Notes under the pieces: generated by a model | What the model was told of the DNA's origin: nothing | Databases searched by the model: none | What the model saw: the letters and a program-made list of their open reading frames with translations, nothing else | DNA from: Mycosynbacter sp964593465 | Lineage (GTDB): Bacteria > Patescibacteriota > Saccharimonadia > Saccharimonadales > Saccharimonadaceae | NCBI GenBank assembly: GCA_964593465.1 | Contig: CAZQJY010000005.1 | Span: 10,091-74,090, forward strand | DNA length: 64,000 nt | Reading direction: 5' to 3' | Part shown: positions 35,675 to 45,101 of the stretch, in pieces | How the letters are laid out: each line of letters starts with the position of its first letter | Numbering within the stretch: the stretch's first letter is position 1 | Position numbers and translations under genes: made by a program

Positions 35675-37114
35675 ATGCCAGTCGCACTGTATCGTAAATA
35701 CCGCAGTAAGTCACTCGATGAAATCGTAGGTCAAACACATGTGACCGACGTACTTCGTCGTGCATTGGCGGTAGAAAAGATTGCCCATGCGTATCTATTG
35801 ACTGGCCCACGTGGTGTTGGCAAGACATCCATTGCGCGAATCTTGGCGCACGAGATTAACGAGCTAGAGTATTCCGACGATAGCGAACACTTAGATATTA
35901 TAGAAATTGATGCCGCCAGTAACAATGGCGTCGACGATGTGCGTGAACTGCGCGAAAAAGCCCTCATCGCGCCCGCCAGCGCCAAAAAGAAGGTCTACAT
36001 CATCGACGAGGTGCATATGCTGTCGAAGCCAGCGTTTAATGCGTTACTCAAAATCCTCGAGGAGCCGCCAGCACACATCGTCTTCATCCTCGCGACAACT
36101 GATTTTGATAAGCTACCAGATACAATTGTGAGTCGTACTCAGCGCTACCACTTCCATACCATTTCGCAGGAGAAAGTTACTGCACATTTGACAGACATTG
36201 CCAAAAAAGAGAATATCCAGATAGAGCCGGCCGCACTTGCTATCATCGCCGCTCGTGGTGGCGGCAGTCTACGCGATAGCCTGAGTCTACTTGATCAAAT
36301 CCAAAACTCTAGTGACGGTTCTGACGATATCACGACTAGTGACGTCGAACGGGCGCTGGGCCTCGCCACACAACATGAAATTGCTTCACTTATAGCGGCG
36401 CTCTTGAGTGCAAATCCAAAATCGATTATTTCGCACTCTGAAGCAATTACTTCGCGAGGAGTAAGCGCTGTCACCTTAGCGTCGCAACTCACAAATGCTA
36501 TCACCGCTCAACTAGCCGAAAGACCTGCACTCGTTGCGCTACTTGAAGGCCTGATGGAAGTACCGAAATCATCACACCCAAGTACCAAACTCCTCGTAAC
36601 ACTTCTTTCGCAAGCCACCATTGCCAAACCCAAAACTGTCGCACAGATAGCACATATACCAGTAGCTCCTGTCGTCGCCACACCTTTACCTGCTCCTGCA
36701 TCGCCCAAGGTAACACAAAAAACAGTGGCAAAAAAAGCTGCAGCAAATTCAGAGCCAGCTCCAATGCTGACACCAAAACAGATGCCCACCACGCCTACAG
36801 ACCTTTCTAAATTTGACTGGGATGCCGTCCTTGCACGTGCCAAAACACATCATGCCGCGCTTAATTCCATCTTGTCAAAATGCACCGCAGAAGTACAAGG
36901 GGAAAAGGTCGTACTCTACGCTGGCCGCAAGTTTAACAAAACCAAGCTCGACAGCGCCAAATATCGTCCGATTTTGGGGCAAATTATTGCCGAAACAGGT
37001 GCCGGTAGCGATGTGCACCTAGAAATACTGGGTGAGACCGCCCCACCAAAAGATGCCCAAGCTGCTAAGATAGCTGCTATGATGGGTGGAGGAGAAGAAG
37101 TAGATGTCGAATAA
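35675..37114 (+). CDS. dnaX: DNA polymerase III subunit gamma/tau, zinc-module-free
   Basis: 479 residues. Clamp-loader ATPase: Walker A GPRGVGKTS, VYIIDEVHMLSKPAFNALLK, sensor motif ATTDFDKLPDTIVSR. Between Walker A and EIDAASNNG the usual four-cysteine zinc module is replaced by a short cysteine-free segment (HEINELEYSDDSEHLD). The C-terminal part (about 320-479) is a Pro/Ala/Lys linker and a small domain. Overlaps dnaB by 11 nt. Confidence 0.95.
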   Translation: MPVALYRKYRSKSLDEIVGQTHVTDVLRRALAVEKIAHAYLLTGPRGVGKTSIARILAHEINELEYSDDSEHLDIIEIDAASNNGVDDVRELREKALIAPASAKKKVYIIDEVHMLSKPAFNALLKILEEPPAHIVFILATTDFDKLPDTIVSRTQRYHFHTISQEKVTAHLTDIAKKENIQIEPAALAIIAARGGGSLRDSLSLLDQIQNSSDGSDDITTSDVERALGLATQHEIASLIAALLSANPKSIISHSEAITSRGVSAVTLASQLTNAITAQLAERPALVALLEGLMEVPKSSHPSTKLLVTLLSQATIAKPKTVAQIAHIPVAPVVATPLPAPASPKVTQKTVAKKAAANSEPAPMLTPKQMPTTPTDLSKFDWDAVLARAKTHHAALNSILSKCTAEVQGEKVVLYAGRKFNKTKLDSAKYRPILGQIIAETGAGSDVHLEILGETAPPKDAQAAKIAAMMGGGEEVDVE

Positions 37115-38462
37115 AGCCAAGGTAAAAGATATTAGCGCACGTATACCCCCGCAAAACCTCGACGCAGAAAAAAGTCTGCTTGGCGCTGTATTGATCGATG
37201 AAGAGGTACTACCAGACGTTACTGAGCTTGTGAAACCCAAAGATTTCTACGAAAAATCACATGAAATGGTCTTCGATGCCATGGTGCGGCTATACGAACG
37301 CCATAAGCCCGTAGACATGCTCACACTAACTGATGAGCTCAGGCGCAAGGACCAGCTAGAGATTATCGGTGGTGCAGCCTACCTTTCTGAGCTCACCAAC
37401 TATGTACCCACAGCCGCCCACGCAGAAGCATACGCTGATCTAGTAGCACAAAAAGCCGTACGCCGTCGCCTTATCCATGCCAGCAGCGAGATTACCGAAC
37501 TCAGCTACGATGAAGATCAAGAGACCCAGGAACTACTAAGCAGAGCCGAGTCTGAGCTGTTCAGTGTGAGCGACCAGTCACTTAAACAAGATCTCGTCAG
37601 TATAGAGAATGTACTGACAGAGAGTTTCGACCGCATGGAAGAGTTGCATCGCAACAAGGGTGCCCTGCGAGGCATCAAAACAGGCTACCGCGATCTTGAC
37701 AATATGACAGCAGGCCTGCAACGCAGCGACCTCATTATCCTAGCTGCTCGCCCAGCGATGGGTAAGACAACGCTAGTGACAAACCTGGCCTACAACGTTG
37801 CCACGATCGAGCAAAAAGCCGTCCTATTCTTCAGTCTCGAGATGAGCAAAGAACAGCTAGTGGATCGTATGCTGGCTGATGCTAGTGGAGTCGACGCTTG
37901 GAATATCCGCACCGGTAATTTGAGTGATGATGATTTCTCTAAACTATCCGATGCCATGGGGGAGATGGCAGAGGCACCGATTTATATCGATGACAAGCCC
38001 GGTCTATCTGTACTCGAAATGCGCACAAAGGCTCGCCGTATTGCTCACGAACAAGAGCTAGGCTTGATTGTCGTGGACTACCTACAGCTCATGCAGGGTA
38101 GCGGCCGCCACGACGGTAATCGCGTGCAAGAGGTGAGTGAGATTTCGCGTGGACTCAAGCTAGTTGCACGTGAGCTAAATGTACCGCTCATAGCCCTTAG
38201 CCAGCTCAGCCGTAGCGTTGAAACCCGTACGCCGCCAATTCCGCAACTATCTGACCTGCGCGAGTCTGGCTCAATCGAGCAGGACGCTGATATCGTGAGT
38301 TTCATCTACCGACCTGGCTACTACGAACCAGATAATCCAGACGTACAAAACATTACTGACCTTATCATCGCTAAGCACCGTAACGGCCCTGTAGGTAAAG
38401 TGCAGCTATACTTCCACCCAGAGCGCTTGCGTTTTATGTCGCTCGACAAGCGTCACGACTAG
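37104..38462 (+). CDS. dnaB: Replicative DNA helicase
   Basis: 452 residues, hexameric fork helicase. N-terminal domain (DAEKSLLGAVLIDEE), RecA-like C-terminal domain with Walker A ARPAMGKTT, Walker B LIVVDYLQLM and arginine-finger region KHRNGPVG. No intein. The start lies inside the dnaX end, so the replisome genes are coupled. Confidence 0.97.
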   Translation: MSNKAKVKDISARIPPQNLDAEKSLLGAVLIDEEVLPDVTELVKPKDFYEKSHEMVFDAMVRLYERHKPVDMLTLTDELRRKDQLEIIGGAAYLSELTNYVPTAAHAEAYADLVAQKAVRRRLIHASSEITELSYDEDQETQELLSRAESELFSVSDQSLKQDLVSIENVLTESFDRMEELHRNKGALRGIKTGYRDLDNMTAGLQRSDLIILAARPAMGKTTLVTNLAYNVATIEQKAVLFFSLEMSKEQLVDRMLADASGVDAWNIRTGNLSDDDFSKLSDAMGEMAEAPIYIDDKPGLSVLEMRTKARRIAHEQELGLIVVDYLQLMQGSGRHDGNRVQEVSEISRGLKLVARELNVPLIALSQLSRSVETRTPPIPQLSDLRESGSIEQDADIVSFIYRPGYYEPDNPDVQNITDLIIAKHRNGPVGKVQLYFHPERLRFMSLDKRHD

Positions 38463-38487
38463 CTTTTGTGCTACAATATAGGGAGTA

Positions 38488-39972
38488 ATGACAAAAGATA
38501 CGGTGAAAAATTACACCCTATATAAGCTACGCTTTTGGATTGGCTATTCGTTTCTCGCACTCACTGTGCTAGCCATCTTTGTATTTGCAGCACTCTACGT
38601 GCCAGGCGGTATCACGCCAGCAGAGCAGCAGTCCACCCTCATGAGTGCAAATCTTGTGCCTACTCAGCCACTTAGCCTTCTCGTGATTGATGCACCTTAC
38701 CATCTACTCCAAAAACTCTCGTTGTTTGCCCTCAATCTCAATCATTTTGCCATCAAACTACCATCGCTCATCATCGGGTTTGCAACCGCTATAGCACTCG
38801 CCCTACTACTTCGTAGACGATTTTCACAGACTATCAGCATCATCACCGCCGGTATGATTGTTATTGCGGCACAGTTTACCTCTACTGTAGCAACAGGCAC
38901 ACCAGATATCATGGTGCTTTTTTGGACAACTATGCTCCTGCTTATCACGAGCTACGCCGTACAGGGCAATGCATTGCGTCCATTGGCAATCTATGCAGCA
39001 GGAATCATGATAGCGTTTGGTATTTTTACGCCTTTTGTACTACCCATAGTCCTGGTGCTCACTGTGGCTGCACTTTTTCATCCCCGCATACGTTATTTGC
39101 TGCGCAAAGCGCCACGTGCGCCGTTCATCGCAAGCTTGGTACTAATAGCTATCTCACTTGGACTTATCATCTATGCAACAATTCAAGATACACTTTTTGC
39201 AAAGCAACTACTGTATAGGTCTGGTAGCTTCTCGCCAGAAATCATCGAAAACCTTAAATTGCTTGGACACCAGATTGTAGACTTTACTTCAGCCTCCACA
39301 GAAGTCACCGGTCGACTTGCACCAGCTTTTGGCCTGACAACTATCACGTTTGCCGCCATCGGGGCTTACCGACTATTTCGTGCTAGACACACTGCACTTA
39401 GCTATGCTGTGGCATCTTTCATACTCTGCGTCACCCCAATTGTCATTCTCAACCCAGCAATGCTCAAACTCTACATCGTCCCAGTTGCACTGCTCGTTGC
39501 AAGCGGTATAGCTGCAGTACTTAGCTACTGGTATAGGCTCTTCCCGCATAATCCCTACGCACGTGTGTTTGCGCTCGTGCCAGTCACGATTCTTTTTGCC
39601 AGCGTCATCTTGTCTGGTACATCACGCTATTTCTATTCGTATCATTACTACGCACCCCTCGCAAACCCTTCTACAAGTGACCTCTCGCTTATCTCCCAAG
39701 AGCTGAAAGCCGCACCAAAGTCAGTCCTGCTTGTCGCCCCAGAAGAGCAAAGCTGGTACCAATTGTATCTGGATACGCATAATAACAAGGACACGCTACT
39801 CACCACTGACACAAGACGAGTAACAAATGGCAATATTGTCACCCAAAATACCATAGCTACCCGTGCCAGCAATATCACTAGATCTGGCGTACGACCAACA
39901 CTTATCGTGGCATCGAGCAAACTGCATGCACCAAGCGACCGTATATATATCTACAAAAAGACCGAAAAATAA
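38488..39972 (+). CDS. Polytopic membrane protein, PMT/ArnT-like
   Basis: 494 residues with about 10-12 transmembrane helices and a C-terminal soluble tail (about 395-494). The region LPSLIIGFATAIALALLLRRRF resembles dolichyl-P-mannose/ArnT-type GT-C transferases, but the first-loop acidic pair is reduced to ITPAEQQ. It probably handles lipid-linked sugars at the cell surface. A TACAAT box lies 10 nt before the ATG. Confidence 0.7.
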   Translation: MTKDTVKNYTLYKLRFWIGYSFLALTVLAIFVFAALYVPGGITPAEQQSTLMSANLVPTQPLSLLVIDAPYHLLQKLSLFALNLNHFAIKLPSLIIGFATAIALALLLRRRFSQTISIITAGMIVIAAQFTSTVATGTPDIMVLFWTTMLLLITSYAVQGNALRPLAIYAAGIMIAFGIFTPFVLPIVLVLTVAALFHPRIRYLLRKAPRAPFIASLVLIAISLGLIIYATIQDTLFAKQLLYRSGSFSPEIIENLKLLGHQIVDFTSASTEVTGRLAPAFGLTTITFAAIGAYRLFRARHTALSYAVASFILCVTPIVILNPAMLKLYIVPVALLVASGIAAVLSYWYRLFPHNPYARVFALVPVTILFASVILSGTSRYFYSYHYYAPLANPSTSDLSLISQELKAAPKSVLLVAPEEQSWYQLYLDTHNNKDTLLTTDTRRVTNGNIVTQNTIATRASNITRSGVRPTLIVASSKLHAPSDRIYIYKKTEK

Positions 39973-40012
39973 GGTACACTAGAAAGAGTAATCCAGAGGA
40001 GGAATATTGACC

Positions 40013-40321
40013 ATGGCGTTTGACCAAATGAAAATGCTTAACGACCTGCGCAAAGCACAAAAAGAACTAAAAAAACAGCAGATTGTTGCCGTAGCCGGTG
40101 GTGACGACGAAGCCGATGACCCGGCGGTAGAAGTTACTATCAATGGTGAGCTCAAGATTGAAAATATTTCCATCAACCCACAGTACGTTGATCTCGAGGA
40201 CATCGAAGAGCTCGAAGGCTGGCTTGAAGCAGCTATTCGCGATGGCATGGCAAAAGCTCAAGAAGTCGCTGCCGAAAAGATGAAGCCTCTCATGGGCGGC
40301 CTCAATATCCCAGGTATGTAG
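40013..40321 (+). CDS. ybaB: YbaB/EbfC nucleoid-associated protein
   Basis: 102 residues, a DNA-binding dimer that is nearly always next to recR, as here. Helical KMLNDLRKAQKELKKQQ arm and beta core VEVTINGELKIENISI. The spacing from GAGGAGG favours ATG 40013; the TTG 40007 is in frame. Confidence 0.93.
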   Translation: MAFDQMKMLNDLRKAQKELKKQQIVAVAGGDDEADDPAVEVTINGELKIENISINPQYVDLEDIEELEGWLEAAIRDGMAKAQEVAAEKMKPLMGGLNIPGM

Positions 40322-40325
40322 CCGT

Positions 40326-40940
40326 ATGGCACAGCTGTTGCCTCAAGCGCTACTCACCGCGATAGATGAGATTGGCAAGTTGCCAGGGGTTGGTGCACGT
40401 ACCGCCGAGCGGTATGCGTACCATCTTTTGCGTGCCAATCAAAACAGCAACGATAAGCTGGCTGCGGCCATCACGTCGCTACACGCTGGCGTCAAATCAT
40501 GTCCTGTCACGTTTGCACTCATAGACACGAGCGAAGATGTGTCGCCGCTCTATAGCGATTCGTCTCGTGACAAGACTATGATAGCAGTGGTCGAAGAGCC
40601 GCTCGATATCATCGCGCTAGAGCGCACCGGGCAATACCGCGGCACCTACCACGTACTCGGTGGCGCCATCAGCCCGATAGACGGCATTGGGCCTGAGCAA
40701 CTGCACATCCCTGAACTCATAAAGCGCATTACAGACGATGCAGTGCAAGAAATCATCATTGCCACAAATGCCAGCGTAGAAGGTGAGTCGACTGCACTGT
40801 TCTTGCAGCGACAAATAGAGGAGCATGGGTTAGACGTCAAGATGAGTCGTCTAGCACGTGGCCTACCTGTAGGAGTCGACCTAGAATACGCTGATCAGAT
40901 CACCCTGAGCCATGCGCTCGAGGGTAGGCGAGTGCTGTAA
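40326..40940 (+). CDS. recR: Recombination mediator RecR, zinc finger degenerate
   Basis: 204 residues. Helix-hairpin-helix KLPGVGARTAERYA, Toprim domain (IAVVEEPLDIIALE ... YHVLGGAISPIDG). The normally four-cysteine zinc finger between them keeps only one Cys (KSCPVTFALIDTSEDVSPLY). Loads RecA in gap repair with RecO/RecF. Overlaps no gene but is coupled to ybaB. Confidence 0.95.
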   Translation: MAQLLPQALLTAIDEIGKLPGVGARTAERYAYHLLRANQNSNDKLAAAITSLHAGVKSCPVTFALIDTSEDVSPLYSDSSRDKTMIAVVEEPLDIIALERTGQYRGTYHVLGGAISPIDGIGPEQLHIPELIKRITDDAVQEIIIATNASVEGESTALFLQRQIEEHGLDVKMSRLARGLPVGVDLEYADQITLSHALEGRRVL

Positions 40941-40947
40941 AAAGAAT

Positions 40948-40973
40948 AAAGACCCCGAAGAAGGGGTCTTTTG
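40948..40973 (+). terminator. Terminator of ybaB-recR
   Basis: AAAGACCCC / GGGGTCTTT stem with a short loop and T-run. Confidence 0.88.
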
Positions 40974-40993
40974 TGATGCCGCTAGGGCATCGT

Positions 40994-41043
40994 GACGGGA
41001 GAGTACTCTATCCGATGGAGACTCCATCCCGTCGCACACAGAG
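40994..41043 (-). terminator. Hairpin behind the 41049 membrane gene
   Basis: GACGGGA (40994-41000) pairs with TCCCGTC (41037-41043) around an internally paired loop, just past the minus-strand stop. Confidence 0.5.
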
Positions 41044-41048
41044 TGCCG

Positions 41049-41255
41049 TTAGTGCCGATTTTTATTGTATTCACGAAGTTGATCGTGATATCTCCTGATA
41101 TCTGGCACGAGTACAATCAGCACGAGAGCAAGTACCGCAAGCACAGTCAGAGACGTCTGCCATTCTTGCTTAAATGCAGTCATCAAGACCGCAAAAGTGG
41201 CGCATCCAGCCGCAAAAGCAAGGATAACTATCGCCCAAAAATCGTGTGCTTTCAT
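41049..41255 (-). CDS. Small two-helix membrane protein
   Basis: 68 residues, two hydrophobic segments (about 6-27 and 35-52) and a charged C-terminal tail. Family unknown. It is a single-gene unit with a perfect consensus promoter and a leader of about 70 nt, like the orphan cassettes, although its composition is ordinary. Confidence 0.65.
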   Translation of the reverse strand: MKAHDFWAIVILAFAAGCATFAVLMTAFKQEWQTSLTVLAVLALVLIVLVPDIRRYHDQLREYNKNRH

Positions 41256-41331
41256 TGTATACTCCTAGTGTCTTGAGCTGCTACGCTAGCAACCTAAACT
41301 ACAACCACAGCGGTTTGTGTGATACACCATA

Positions 41332-41360
41332 ATTATATGGTATAGTAATACTTTTGTCAA
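41332..41360 (-). promoter_or_regulatory. Consensus promoter of the 41049 gene
   Basis: Minus strand TTGACA (41355-41360), 17 nt, TATAAT (41332-41337): the best promoter match in the window. Confidence 0.82.
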
Positions 41361-41385
41361 GATTTACCATTCATCGTACCTCTGT

Positions 41386-41391
41386 TACAAT
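41386..41391 (+). promoter_or_regulatory. -10 box of the 41399 gene, leaderless
   Basis: TACAAT followed by 7 nt and ATG. Confidence 0.6.
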
Positions 41392-41398
41392 AGGTAGA

Positions 41399-42385
41399 AT
41401 GTTTGATACCGCCAAAACTCTCATAGACGAAGCAAAAAAAATTATTATTATCCAAGCCGAAAACCCAGATGGCGACAGCCTAGGTAGTAGCCTCGCGCTC
41501 GAAGAAATCCTTGGTAATCTTGGTAAAGAAATTGTACTGTATTGCCCCGTTGATATTCCTAAATACATGCGCTACATTGCAGGCTGGGATAGGGTAGTCG
41601 CGGATTTTGACCCGTCGGCAGATCTCGCCATCATCGTCGACACGACGGCCGATGTACTGATGAGTAAAGTACTCGAAACACCCGGCGCGCGGCATTTTCT
41701 GGAATCGCACCCAGTACTGGTGATCGATCATCATACAGAGACCGCGCCAAACCTCAGCTTTGACCACACATTACTTATCGAAGAAGCGCCAGCTGCTAGC
41801 CAAGTAATCTACCATCTCGCCAAAGACGCAGACTGGAGCGTCAATACGCAGGCTGCCGAAAACTTGATGGTTGCGCTGCAATCCGACACGCTCGGCATGA
41901 CAACACCAAACGTCTCGCCAGAAAGCTATCGCGTAGCTGCCGACCTGACAGAGCTTGGAGCTGTAGTGGCAAACATTGAAGAACGCCGCCGTGAATTTAT
42001 GAAAAAGTCCCCAGAGATACTGGAGTACAAAGGTCGGCTCATCGGGCGTATCGAATACTTCTTAGAGGGCAAGCTAGCGCTTGTACGAATTCCGTTTGCA
42101 GAAATCCAAGAATACAGCGATGCCTACAACCCAAGCGTACTGGTACTAGACGAAATGCGACTAGTGACGGGCGTAGAACTCGGCGTCGCCATTAAAACCT
42201 ACCCAGACGGCAAGCTAACAGGCAAGCTACGCAGCAACAGCCCCATATCCTCAGATGTAGCAGGCTATTTTGGTGGAGGCGGCCACAAGTATGCCGCAGG
42301 ATTCCGCGTATATGAAAGTGAAGACCAAGTGATACGCGAGCTAGTAGAGGCAACCGACAAAGCTTTGCACTCACACGAAAAATAG
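41399..42385 (+). CDS. DHH-family phosphoesterase (NrnA-like)
   Basis: 328 residues. DHH domain: NPDGDSLGSSLALE and VIDHHTE; DHHA1 domain: GKLRSNSPISSDVAGYFGGGGHKYAAGF. Members degrade nano-RNA, pAp or cyclic dinucleotides using Mn2+. The exact substrate cannot be read. Starts 7 nt after TACAAT, apparently leaderless; followed by cysS. Confidence 0.9.
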   Translation: MFDTAKTLIDEAKKIIIIQAENPDGDSLGSSLALEEILGNLGKEIVLYCPVDIPKYMRYIAGWDRVVADFDPSADLAIIVDTTADVLMSKVLETPGARHFLESHPVLVIDHHTETAPNLSFDHTLLIEEAPAASQVIYHLAKDADWSVNTQAAENLMVALQSDTLGMTTPNVSPESYRVAADLTELGAVVANIEERRREFMKKSPEILEYKGRLIGRIEYFLEGKLALVRIPFAEIQEYSDAYNPSVLVLDEMRLVTGVELGVAIKTYPDGKLTGKLRSNSPISSDVAGYFGGGGHKYAAGFRVYESEDQVIRELVEATDKALHSHEK

Positions 42386-42386
42386 A

Positions 42387-42392
42387 TACACT
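42387..42392 (+). promoter_or_regulatory. -10 box of cysS, leaderless
   Basis: TACACT followed by 6 nt and ATG. Confidence 0.55.
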
Positions 42393-42398
42393 ATATAC

Positions 42399-43844
42399 AT
42401 GACCGTTTCACTTCACAACACCCTTACTAAGACAACTGAAAAATTCACCCCACTCGAAGACGGCAAAGTTCGCATATACACCTGCGGCCCGACTGTCTAC
42501 AATTACCTTACAGTGGGCAACTGGTTTGGCTATGTGATGTGGGACGTACTGGTGCGGACACTGCGTGCGCATGGCTACGATGTAACGCGTGTAATGAACA
42601 TTACTGATGTAGGACACCTAGTGAGCGACGCGGACGACGGCGAAGATAAGCTAGAAAAAGGCGCGAAGCGTGATGGCAAAACAGCCTGGGAAGTAGCCGA
42701 ATTCTACGGCAACGACTTCCTAGAAGGTATGAACAAGCTTGGACTCATACGCCCAGAACACATCACCAAAGCCACAGAATACATACCTCAACAGCTCGAG
42801 CTAGTACAGACACTCAAAGATAAAGGCTATACGTACCAAATTGATGACGGCATTTACTTTGACACCGCCAAATTTCCTACCTATGCAGACTTTGCAGGGC
42901 TCGACCTAGAGGCACAAAAAGCTGGTGCACGTGTGGAATTCAACATAGAGAAGCGTAGTCCAAGCGACTTTGCGCTTTGGAAGTTTACGCCAGTAGGTGA
43001 AAAACGTGACATGGAGTGGCCAACGCCGGCCAACCTAACAGACGAAAATACAGAGCGTCCTGGCTTTCCTGGCTGGCACCTGGAGTGCAGTGCGATGGCT
43101 ATGTCTATCCTCGGCAATACGCTTGATATCCATGGTGGCGGTATCGACCATATCCCCGTCCACCACACCAACGAAATTGCGCAGAGTGAAGCAGCCAGCG
43201 GCCAGCAATTCTCTCGCTATTGGGTGCACAACAATCACCTCAAAGTAGACGGTACCAAGATTAGCAAAAGCCTCGGCAATGGCTATACACTACAAGACCT
43301 AGAAGAGCGCGGCTATACACCGATGGATTATCGCATGTTTGTCTTGCAAGGTCATTATCGCAACGAAGGCAACTTCACATTTGAAAACCTCACCGCCGCA
43401 AAAAACCGCCGCAAACACTGGCGCAATGTCGCTGCGCTGCGCCACCAAACGCACGATAGCCAGACAGAAACAATTGAGCAATCCGTACCGTCATTCGCTG
43501 CCTCTGGCGCTATCCAAGAAGCGCTCTATGACGACCTTGACACGCCACGCGCACTTCGTATCATCGACGAGATATTTACTGAAGTAGAGTCTCGCAGCCT
43601 TGACCACATCAATCGTCGAGCACTTGCAGAAGTCTTGCAGACAATCGACGATACGCTAGGCTTGCAGCTACTTGATTCTAGCCCAGATATCACCGATGAG
43701 CAAAAGCAACTTATCCTCGAACGTCAACGTGCCCGAGAAACAAAGGACTGGAGTAAGTCGGACACACTACGTAACACGCTAGCAAAGCAAGAAGTAGTAG
43801 TGCGCGATACTGCTGACGGCTCAATATGGGAGTATAGCTCGTAA
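42399..43844 (+). CDS. cysS: Cysteinyl-tRNA synthetase with altered HIGH motif
   Basis: 481 residues, class I synthetase. Zinc ligands Cys29, HLECS and the GGGIDHIPVHHTNE block are kept; KMSKS reads KISKS. The HIGH signature, HIGN or HIGH in most CysRS, reads TVGN (VYNYLTVGNWFGY): the first His is Thr. The enzyme is presumably functional, as it is the expected essential gene, but ATP binding may be adapted. Confidence 0.95.
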   Translation: MTVSLHNTLTKTTEKFTPLEDGKVRIYTCGPTVYNYLTVGNWFGYVMWDVLVRTLRAHGYDVTRVMNITDVGHLVSDADDGEDKLEKGAKRDGKTAWEVAEFYGNDFLEGMNKLGLIRPEHITKATEYIPQQLELVQTLKDKGYTYQIDDGIYFDTAKFPTYADFAGLDLEAQKAGARVEFNIEKRSPSDFALWKFTPVGEKRDMEWPTPANLTDENTERPGFPGWHLECSAMAMSILGNTLDIHGGGIDHIPVHHTNEIAQSEAASGQQFSRYWVHNNHLKVDGTKISKSLGNGYTLQDLEERGYTPMDYRMFVLQGHYRNEGNFTFENLTAAKNRRKHWRNVAALRHQTHDSQTETIEQSVPSFAASGAIQEALYDDLDTPRALRIIDEIFTEVESRSLDHINRRALAEVLQTIDDTLGLQLLDSSPDITDEQKQLILERQRARETKDWSKSDTLRNTLAKQEVVVRDTADGSIWEYSS

Positions 43845-43916
43845 AACAGCCTATCGTTGCATAAGTGATTGATTTATAACAACTCTCAACCTTGTTGCAG
43901 TCGAGAATTTACGCGG

Positions 43917-45053
43917 CTATGTGTCGGCCAGTGCTTCTTTGCTTAACTTTGTACCAGCAGACCTCTTACTTGATTTGCTTGTCTTACGACGATGACTAAA
44001 GTGATCCTCTAGCAATACTTTGATACAGCCAGCAATAGGGATTGAGATAATACCTCCAGCCAAGCCGAATACATACAACCCGACAGTTACCGCCATGAGC
44101 ACTGCCAAGGCAGAAAGTTCCACCGTCTTGGACTGAATCACAGGCGCAATAAAGTTATTCTCTATCTGCTGATAAACGATGAAAAATACCGCAAACACAA
44201 TTGCAGCCGTTATATCGTTGAACGCAAGTAAAATCGTAATAAGTATACCTGCAATGGTCGCACCAAACATAGGTATAAGAGAAAACACAAAGGCTATAGC
44301 AATGGCTGGCAGCGCCAAATTCATTGGAATATCAGGAATGGCTAGATGCAACAAGAACACTACAATACCTGTACATAGCGCGCCAATACCAGACACTGCG
44401 AGCTGACCTGTTACGTAGCCAGTCACCACCATATGCATGCGCTTTGCAAGCCGCTGATGATATTGCTGCTTAGTCTTGTCTCCGTATACACCCCAAATCA
44501 TCTGGAGCCAACGTGGACCTTCGACGAGCATCAGAAATGCAAGCACTACAGTGAGAAAGGTTGCTGCCAAGATACCAAATAGCGATCCTACGCTCGACAC
44601 GAAGGAAGTACCTATACTTGCCGCCCACGACGTTGCGTTATCTTTGATAGATTCGATTGTATTGTCCACCTGTGTCTGTAGGTGATATTTTTCAATGACA
44701 TCGCTAGCAAAATGCCAATTTTCCTGTGCAGAATCGATGAGATACGGAACATTGCCAGCCACTTTGACAGTTTGTTCAATGATAGGCGGAACGATAAGTC
44801 CGACAAATATACCTAAAAACGCAACGACCAGAGTAAATGCAGCAGCCGTACCGCCGATACGACTCTTGCCTGGCATACGCTCGGCGAGTTTCGTCACAGG
44901 TCCACTCAACGCAAGTGCTAAGAAAAACGCTGTTCCGATGATTATCAGTGCTGTCCGTGCGCTATAGATTGCCAAGCCAGCCAGCCCAAACCCGATCACC
45001 ACAAGCCAAAAACGTACAAAAGTATGTGTATCTATCTCTATGCGAACTTTCAT
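43917..45053 (-). CDS. AI-2E family (PerM/TqsA-like) transporter
   Basis: 378 residues, about eight transmembrane helices and a long central loop (about 105-160), typical for PF01594 transporters. Conserved features include PPIIEQ near the second helix and IPIAGCIKVLLEDHF near the end. The substrate is unknown. The basic tail (RRKTSKSSKRSAG) is cytoplasmic. TATACT then 7 nt before ATG: leaderless. Confidence 0.88.
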   Translation of the reverse strand: MKVRIEIDTHTFVRFWLVVIGFGLAGLAIYSARTALIIIGTAFFLALALSGPVTKLAERMPGKSRIGGTAAAFTLVVAFLGIFVGLIVPPIIEQTVKVAGNVPYLIDSAQENWHFASDVIEKYHLQTQVDNTIESIKDNATSWAASIGTSFVSSVGSLFGILAATFLTVVLAFLMLVEGPRWLQMIWGVYGDKTKQQYHQRLAKRMHMVVTGYVTGQLAVSGIGALCTGIVVFLLHLAIPDIPMNLALPAIAIAFVFSLIPMFGATIAGILITILLAFNDITAAIVFAVFFIVYQQIENNFIAPVIQSKTVELSALAVLMAVTVGLYVFGLAGGIISIPIAGCIKVLLEDHFSHRRKTSKSSKRSAGTKLSKEALADT

Positions 45054-45101
45054 ATAGTACAGTATAGCGCACTCAAAAAGTTTTGGATAGACAGCCCATT
45101 T

